Source: Anaerolineaceae bacterium (GTDB lineage: Bacteria; Chloroflexota; Anaerolineae; Anaerolineales; Anaerolineaceae). Taken from it: a stretch of 9,911 nt of DNA. Of the stretch, positions 5,207 to 9,911 are shown one piece after another. The position numbers and the translations under genes are program-made. Location of the stretch: NCBI GenBank assembly GCA_003448875.1, contig DLXG01000177.1:1-9911 (forward strand), given 5' to 3'. Below the pieces are notes generated by a model. That model was not told the origin of the DNA, ran no database searches, and saw only the letters and a list, made by a program, of their open reading frames with translations. Every line of letters begins with the position of its first letter. The first letter of the stretch is position 1.

Positions 5207-6507
5207 GCTGCATTGCCCCCATCCGGTCCGGCGCTGACGATCACCATCCCGCCGCTGTTGAGGTAACGCCGGGCGGTTTCCAGCACATCCTCACGGCTGA
5301 CATTTTCAATAATGGAAGGATAACGGCGGTAGTAATCCAGCCCAAGGCCGTACCGCTCAATGTTGAGCAGGGCGCCGGCAACGCCGGCGTTGGATTCCAG
5401 TGCCAGCGGCAGGCGGCCGATCAAATTGGCTTTACTGTCGGCCAGTTCTTCCTCTGCCACCGGCTCACTGGTAAAGTAAGCAATTTCGTTGCGGATCAGG
5501 TCAATCGCCCGTTGCAGGTTTTGAGGGTCTACCCCCGCCGAGACCTCCCACGATCCGGCGGCGGTTGAGGCTACCAGATTGGCTGCCGCGTAATAGGCCA
5601 GCCCATACTGCTCACGGATGATTTCGCCAATGCGGCCCATCATGCCCAGTTGACCGAGAATGTTGTTGCCAACGATGGCCGGGAAAAAGTCCGGGTCGGC
5701 CCGGCGCGGGCCAAAAGTGCCGACTACCAGATCGCATTGACTTTTACCGTCAATGGAAACATGCCGGCGGATGTCCTCTTTGGGCGGTTTCAGGCTGGGA
5801 AAGTCAACCTCAGGCAGGTTGGTTTGGTTTTGCCAGCCGCCAAGGTGGTGATTGACCCAATCGGCCACCTGAGCGGGTTCAATGCCGCCCACAACTGCTA
5901 AAACCATGCCGGCGGGGGAATAATACCTGTGATGAAAATCCAGCATATCCTCGTGCCGAATGTTTTGTATGGTATGCGGATAGCCGTCCTCTGGTTTTCC
6001 GTAGGGGTGGTTGTCGAAGAGAGTTTCGTCGAACACCAGAGAGGCCATTTCAGCCGTATCCTGAGCGCGGATTGCCAGACTGGTCAGGTGCTGGACGCGC
6101 AGGCGTTCAACCTGATCGGGCGGAAAGGCCGGCTGGGTGAGCACCTCGCCGAGAAGTTCGAGCAGCATGGGCAGGTCTTCCACCAGACAGCGGCCGCCAA
6201 AACTGACGGTGTGCACGCTGCCGGCAAAGCCTAAACTGGCTCCGGCGGTTTCCAGCGTGTCAAAAATCTGTTGAAATGTACGGCGTTGCGTTCCGCGCAT
6301 CAATGCCAGTGCGGTCAGGTAGGCCAGCCCCAGCTTTTCAGGCGGATCATACTGACTGCCGGCCGGGAAATAGCCGCTCATAACCACCGACGGGCTGAAA
6401 GGATTGCAGCGCATCAGTAAAGTGATGCCATTAGCCAGTTCAATCCGCTGGATGTCATCGGCTCCCGGCAGGGCGTGAAGGGAATGGGAGAGGCGCCAGT
6501 TGATCAA
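5203..6507 (-). CDS. M16-family peptidase homologue without the zinc site (R/Y-type partner subunit)
   Basis: A 434-residue protein with the two M16 half-domains (about 15-225 and 226-430). In place of the zinc motif HxxEH it has GLAYLTALALMRGT (60-73): Tyr63, Ala66 and Leu67 occupy the ligand and catalytic positions, so it cannot bind zinc as a peptidase would. The C-terminal half keeps the substrate-binding Arg/Tyr pair in IIREQYGLAYY, with Arg298 and Tyr305 seven apart. This is the arrangement of the non-catalytic subunit of heterodimeric bacterial M16 peptidases. The start is TTG 6507, which overlaps the stop of the active M16 gene (TTGA) and has GGAG (6515-6518) 7 bases upstream. No signal peptide is seen, so the complex is probably cytoplasmic. 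The physiological substrate is unknown. Confidence 0.93.
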   Translation of the reverse strand: MINWRLSHSLHALPGADDIQRIELANGITLLMRCNPFSPSVVMSGYFPAGSQYDPPEKLGLAYLTALALMRGTQRRTFQQIFDTLETAGASLGFAGSVHTVSFGGRCLVEDLPMLLELLGEVLTQPAFPPDQVERLRVQHLTSLAIRAQDTAEMASLVFDETLFDNHPYGKPEDGYPHTIQNIRHEDMLDFHHRYYSPAGMVLAVVGGIEPAQVADWVNHHLGGWQNQTNLPEVDFPSLKPPKEDIRRHVSIDGKSQCDLVVGTFGPRRADPDFFPAIVGNNILGQLGMMGRIGEIIREQYGLAYYAAANLVASTAAGSWEVSAGVDPQNLQRAIDLIRNEIAYFTSEPVAEEELADSKANLIGRLPLALESNAGVAGALLNIERYGLGLDYYRRYPSIIENVSREDVLETARRYLNSGGMVIVSAGPDGGNAA

Positions 6508-7820
6508 GGCTGGGCTCCATTGAGGGGGTAGAAAACACCCACAACCCGCTGACCGGAGGGTAACCAGCGCTGAGCGGCCCGAAGAACATCCGCCGGGGTT
6601 ATCTGGGCGAGACGTTCAAGGTAGCGGCTGAACCACTGGTATTCTGCGAACATCTCGGCAAAACCCAGCCAGAAGGCTTGATTGGTGATGTTTTCGCTGC
6701 CGTAGGCGAACATGGCGCGGGCCTGCTTGATGGCGCGCTGGATTTCCTGTTCGCTGACGAGGGTATCCTGCAGGCGTTTAATTTCATCATCTACCACGGC
6801 AAGAACTTCATCCGGCTGGCGGTCGGGGCGCAGCGTGATGGTCAGGTCGTACAGGAAGGGGTCGCAGGTAGCCTGCATCCCGCCCGAAACCCCCACCGCC
6901 AGTTCTTTTTCGACCAGGGCATGGTACAGGCGGCTGGTTTTGTTGGAAATGCCGCCGCCGCCAAACATATTCAGGCTGGTAGGGCCGGCCAGCAGGGAAT
7001 CCACCACCGTCAGGGCAAAAAAGTCGGGGTCGGCGGCGGCAGGGGAGCGGTAGGCAATCTGCATGTAGACCGTTTCGCCGGGGCCGCTGACGGCCAGATG
7101 TCGCTCTTCCGGCACAGGGGGTTCAGGGGAGGTGGGGTTTTCGGCCGGCTGACCGGGTGGTAGTGAACCGTACCAGTCTTCGATCTGGCGCAGAACCTGC
7201 CCGGCATCGAAATCACCGGCAATGGTCACCAGCGCATTGGCCGGGTGGTAGTAACGCCGGTAATGATCGAACAGGTCATCCCGCTGAATGGTTTGCAAAT
7301 CTTCGGGAGTGCCGATCACTTCATTGCGGTAGGGGTGTTGTTCAAAGGACGCTTTCTGTACCGCATCGCTGAGCAGGAAGAGCGGTTCGTTCAGGTTGCC
7401 GGCCAGTTCGGAAAGTATGACCGTCCGTTCTGCTTCCACTTCTTTGGGGTCAAACAAACTATTGATCATCCGGTCGGATTCGATTTCCAGCGCAAGGGTC
7501 AGATGATCGGCTGGCAGGGTTTCGAAGTAAGTTGTCCAATCCATGTGAGTAAAGGCGTTCCAGCTGCCGCCGGTGCGGGCAATCGCCTTATCCGGTGTGC
7601 CGGGCGGAAAACGGGGTGTGCCTTTGAATTGCATGTGTTCTACCCAGTGGGAAATACCCCGTTTGCCGGTTTGTTCGTAACGCGAGCCGACCCGATACCA
7701 AACCCAGTGGCTGATTAATGGGGCGGTATGAATTTCTTTCAATTGTACGGTTAGACCGTTGGGGAGTTGTGCGCGCAAGATGTCATCAGCCATGGGCGGG
7801 GTCGCTCGACTATTCTCCAA
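6504..7820 (-). CDS. M16-family zinc metallopeptidase (catalytic subunit)
   Basis: A 438-residue inverzincin. The zinc site is GISHWVEHMQFKGT with HxxEH at His58-Glu61-His62. The third ligand is Glu138 in EAERTVILSEL, 76 residues after His62 as in mitochondrial processing peptidase, and Glu131 is also conserved. TGGSWNAFTHMDWTTYFETLP is the typical following block. The second half-domain lacks the Arg/Tyr substrate pair: LVEKELAVGV has Val and Gly at the matching places. The partner encoded next supplies that pair. The start is uncertain. TTG 7820 overlaps the previous stop by 11 bases. ATG 7793 would begin 16 bases after the stop. Neither has a clear Shine-Dalgarno sequence, and conservation begins only at about residue 14. 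No signal peptide is visible. Confidence 0.94.
   Translation of the reverse strand: MENSRATPPMADDILRAQLPNGLTVQLKEIHTAPLISHWVWYRVGSRYEQTGKRGISHWVEHMQFKGTPRFPPGTPDKAIARTGGSWNAFTHMDWTTYFETLPADHLTLALEIESDRMINSLFDPKEVEAERTVILSELAGNLNEPLFLLSDAVQKASFEQHPYRNEVIGTPEDLQTIQRDDLFDHYRRYYHPANALVTIAGDFDAGQVLRQIEDWYGSLPPGQPAENPTSPEPPVPEERHLAVSGPGETVYMQIAYRSPAAADPDFFALTVVDSLLAGPTSLNMFGGGGISNKTSRLYHALVEKELAVGVSGGMQATCDPFLYDLTITLRPDRQPDEVLAVVDDEIKRLQDTLVSEQEIQRAIKQARAMFAYGSENITNQAFWLGFAEMFAEYQWFSRYLERLAQITPADVLRAAQRWLPSGQRVVGVFYPLNGAQP
6505..6518 (-). promoter_or_regulatory. Ribosome binding site supporting a TTG start
   Basis: GGAG (6518-6515) lies 7 bases before TTG (6507-6505). With the TTGA stop/start overlap, it identifies this TTG as the start of the non-catalytic M16 subunit. 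No in-frame ATG lies nearby. Confidence 0.7.
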
Positions 7821-8469
7821 ATAACCACAGGCAAAGCGGCAGCGGCGGTTGGCCGCACAACGCTTCGGACCACGAATCGGGGGTTTGATTTAAGAGCTCA
7901 CGGTACGGCAGCACAACCTCTTGTAATCCGGTAAAGGGTGCGTGCAAATCCGTTTCCCGCAGGGGAATATCCACGTTCACATCCAGATTGACGGGGATTT
8001 CCTGATCTACCGGCACTTCCAGATCCAGAAAGATGGGCAGGTCAGTGCCGGCTTTGAGGACGATATCAGCGGGGGCGTTGTAGATGGTCAGCCCGCCGGT
8101 ATTCAGGCGCAGCACCTGCGCGTTGGGAAGCAGCGTGTCCTCGGCAAGAGTGACGGTGGTGGGGGTTTTGATGTGGAGGGTGAAATTGGCGCGGACTTTT
8201 TGATCCCGTACCGGTATGACGGTGCGGATGTGGGCTTCATCCATCCGCACAAAATTTTGATACAGCCCTTCGATCAATTGATCGGAAAGAACGCGCTTGA
8301 GAGCAAATAACTGGCTGCCAAGGCCGAGCAATACTGCGATCAAAACGGCATTTACAATCAAGGAGAGGATGCCGGTTATTGTCCAAAAGGAAGGCAGCAA
8401 TTGATTCGGGCGCAGCCATGCCCGCCGCGGGGGTGGGTTTTGAGGAGGATTGGGATTTGCTGTTTCCAT
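7810..8469 (-). CDS. Single-pass membrane protein of unknown function
   Basis: A 219-residue protein not assigned to a family. It has a Pro-rich, positively charged N-terminus (residues 1-22, with Arg15, Arg16 and Arg20) and one hydrophobic segment at about 28-51 (FWTITGILSLIVNAVLIAVL and onward). The remaining 165 residues are predicted outside the membrane by the positive-inside rule. The outer part contains alternating hydrophobic/polar beta-like stretches, with a repeated pattern around 147-180 (LPIFLDLEVPV, EIPVNLDVNVDIPL). Two cysteines at 205 and 213 (CGQPPLPLC) could form a disulfide if exported. AAGG (8477-8480) lies 7 bases before ATG 8469. It is the first gene of the six-gene operon, and its stop is overlapped by the M16 TTG start or followed closely by the ATG alternative. 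Confidence 0.85.
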   Translation of the reverse strand: METANPNPPQNPPPRRAWLRPNQLLPSFWTITGILSLIVNAVLIAVLLGLGSQLFALKRVLSDQLIEGLYQNFVRMDEAHIRTVIPVRDQKVRANFTLHIKTPTTVTLAEDTLLPNAQVLRLNTGGLTIYNAPADIVLKAGTDLPIFLDLEVPVDQEIPVNLDVNVDIPLRETDLHAPFTGLQEVVLPYRELLNQTPDSWSEALCGQPPLPLCLWLFGE

Positions 8470-8487
8470 TGCTTTACCTTGTATACC

Positions 8488-8496
8488 AATATAGCA
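8488..8496 (-). promoter_or_regulatory. Weak extended -10 candidate for the six-gene operon
   Basis: On the minus strand TGCTATATT (8496-8488) fits the extended -10 pattern TGnTATAAT with one mismatch. No -35 box is seen. Transcription would start near 8481, just before the AAGG site, giving a very short leader, which lowers confidence. Confidence 0.25.
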
Positions 8497-8527
8497 TAGG
8501 CCGGAAAAAGAAGCGGATAAAACGGGG

Positions 8528-8533
8528 TATAAT
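8528..8533 (+). promoter_or_regulatory. Possible -10 box for the ferredoxin reductase gene
   Basis: A perfect TATAAT hexamer lies 39 bases before the ATG at 8573. Nothing like TTGACA is present 16-18 bases upstream (the region reads GAAAAAGA), and there is no TG extension. This is a candidate only. The rest of the 8470-8572 gap shows no hairpin or repeat. Confidence 0.35.
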
Positions 8534-8572
8534 TAATTCGGCTCGACATTTTCCTCCACCGGGGTATGACTC

Positions 8573-9911
8573 ATGGATCAAACCGACCGCCACATTGTGG
8601 CAATTGTGGGTGCAGGACCGGCGGGATTGTTTGCCGCTCGAGAGCTGGCCAGTCAGGGAGTTCAGGTTGTGTTATTCAACCGGGATATTAAGCCCGGTGG
8701 GCTGGCAGAATACGGGATCTACCCGGATAAGATAAAAATGAAGACCGGCCTGCGCGCCCAATTCCGGCAAATTCTGGAATTGCCGAATATCGAGTATTAC
8801 GGCAACGTGGTCATCGGTCAGCAGGGTGACTTGACGCTGGATGATCTGCGCCAGATGGGATTTCAGGCTATTCTTGTGGCAGCCGGGGCGCAGGGAACCA
8901 AGTGGCTGGGATTGCCGGGCGAGCATTTGCGGGGTGTCTACCACGCCAAGGACGTGGTTTATCATTACAACAAACTGCCGCCTTTCAGCCAGCAGGATCT
9001 GGAAATCGGCAAGCGGGTTGCGATTATTGGGGTGGGAAATGTGATGATGGACATCGCCCGCTACTTGATTTCGGTGCGCAAGGTGGATGAAGTAGTCGCC
9101 TTTGCCCGGCGCGGCCCGGCCGAGATCAAGTTCGACCGCAAAGAACTGGAAGCGGTGGTGGCCAACCTCGATCTGGCTGCCTTTGACCGCGAAATTGAGC
9201 GGGTTGCCAGAGAAATGCGCGCCCTCGGGCAGCACCCGGAAGTTGCCAAAGAGTTCATCCACTCGGCAGCCGCGCGCGGGGTGTGGATGCAGAGTCATAC
9301 GCTGTTCTGGATCCGCTTTCTCTCATCCCCGCGCCGCATTCTGGATGACGGCAGCGGACGGGTGGGCGGTTTGGAGGTTGAGGACAACCGGCTGGTGCTG
9401 GAAGATGGCGAAGTCAAAGCGCGCGGTCTTGGAAAATTTCAGGTATTTGATGTGGATACGGTCATCTTTGCAATTGGTGACCGGGTGGATGAAAATTTGG
9501 GCTTGCCGGTGCATAACTTTGCCTTCGACAAAAACCCCAACCCGCGCTTTCCGATTGAAGGTGAGTCCTATGAGGCTTATGACAGCGAAAAAGACCAGCC
9601 GATTGAGGGCGTTTTTGTAGCGGGCTGGTCGCGCAAGGCTTCCAGCGGCTTGGTGGGGGTGGCGCGTAAAGACGGGGTCAACGGTGCGCGGGCGGTCTTG
9701 CAGTATGTAGCCAACCTGCCGCCGGCCGCGCCGGATGTTTTGGAAAAGGTGCAGAAGGCTTTGGAGCGTTTGCCGCATCCGGTGGTTACCAAAGATGCGC
9801 TCAAATTGCTGGAAACTGCCGAACAGGCAAAAATGCAGGAACTGGGGGTGGAGGACTTCAAGTTTGCCTCCAATCAAGAAATGCTGGAAGTGATGGGTTT
9901 GCTTAGGGCGG
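8573..9911 (+). CDS. NADPH-ferredoxin reductase, adrenodoxin reductase/FprA type, cut at the right edge
   Basis: A FAD enzyme that moves electrons between NADPH and ferredoxin, supplying reduced ferredoxin or regenerating NADPH. The frame is open to the window end (446 codons). The FAD-binding loop is IVGAGPAGLFAAREL (Gly13, Gly15, Gly18), followed by KPGGLAEYGIYPDKIKMK. The NADP domain has IIGVGNVMMDIARYL (151-165), matching the GNVALDVAR block of adrenodoxin reductase. Next comes ARRGPAEIKF, whose Arg pair contacts the 2'-phosphate in that family, then SPRRIL. Residues 351-362 (GWSRKASSGLVG) match the FAD-contacting GW-G block. The C-terminal DFKFASNQEMLEVMG resembles the family's end, so probably only a few codons are missing. 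A weak GGGG (8561-8564) precedes ATG 8573. An overlapping ATG at 8566 is in another frame. A glutamate synthase small-subunit relative is less likely. Confidence 0.92.
   Translation, partial: MDQTDRHIVAIVGAGPAGLFAARELASQGVQVVLFNRDIKPGGLAEYGIYPDKIKMKTGLRAQFRQILELPNIEYYGNVVIGQQGDLTLDDLRQMGFQAILVAAGAQGTKWLGLPGEHLRGVYHAKDVVYHYNKLPPFSQQDLEIGKRVAIIGVGNVMMDIARYLISVRKVDEVVAFARRGPAEIKFDRKELEAVVANLDLAAFDREIERVAREMRALGQHPEVAKEFIHSAAARGVWMQSHTLFWIRFLSSPRRILDDGSGRVGGLEVEDNRLVLEDGEVKARGLGKFQVFDVDTVIFAIGDRVDENLGLPVHNFAFDKNPNPRFPIEGESYEAYDSEKDQPIEGVFVAGWSRKASSGLVGVARKDGVNGARAVLQYVANLPPAAPDVLEKVQKALERLPHPVVTKDALKLLETAEQAKMQELGVEDFKFASNQEMLEVMGLLRA

Noticed and set aside
5370..5392. GCCGGC-AAC-GCCGGC inverted repeat in the non-catalytic M16 gene
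   Set aside because: It is explained by Gly/Ala codons (NAGVAGALL) in a GC-rich gene. It sits inside the coding sequence, far from any operon end.
8672..9298. Minus-strand open frame (208 codons) opposite the ferredoxin reductase
   Set aside because: It is a shadow of a well-supported gene, with no ribosome binding site or recognisable domain.

Overview
The window looks like an ordinary chromosomal stretch of a free-living bacterium. The mix of genes points to Chloroflexota, probably Anaerolineae: an adrenodoxin-reductase-type ferredoxin reductase, a split M16 peptidase pair, and frr-uppS-cdsA without pyrH. That placement is inference from gene content and style, not from a database match. 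No rRNA, tRNA, CRISPR array, transposase or phage gene was seen.

Layout. (1) Bases 1-1840, minus strand: frr, uppS and cdsA, the last running off the left edge. Together they cover ribosome recycling, undecaprenyl carrier lipid synthesis and CDP-diacylglycerol synthesis. (2) Bases 1934-3092, plus strand: a small AT-richer island. A textbook promoter (TTGACA, 17-base spacer, TATAAT) carries an imperfect 18-base palindrome that resembles a Gram-positive-type LexA box. It drives two unrecognised genes, a 273-residue protein with a degenerate P-loop and an 85-residue protein. (3) Bases 3056-8469, minus strand: six tightly packed genes whose starts overlap the preceding stops. In transcription order they are a single-pass membrane protein of unknown function, an M16 peptidase with the zinc site, an M16 homologue without it, acpS, a metallophosphoesterase and a ParB/sulfiredoxin-like protein. 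(4) Bases 8573 to the right edge, plus strand: a nearly complete NADPH-ferredoxin reductase of the FprA/adrenodoxin reductase type, divergent from operon (3).

How they fit. The two minus-strand blocks carry core envelope, lipid and translation functions. AcpS activates acyl carrier protein for fatty acid synthesis, which feeds the CdsA step. The two M16 subunits have complementary active-site halves and probably form a heterodimer. The plus-strand pair between the blocks is the least explained part, and its promoter suggests it is repressed and inducible. There are only two real intergenic gaps (1825-1989 and 8470-8572), and no stretch over 300 bases lacks a gene.
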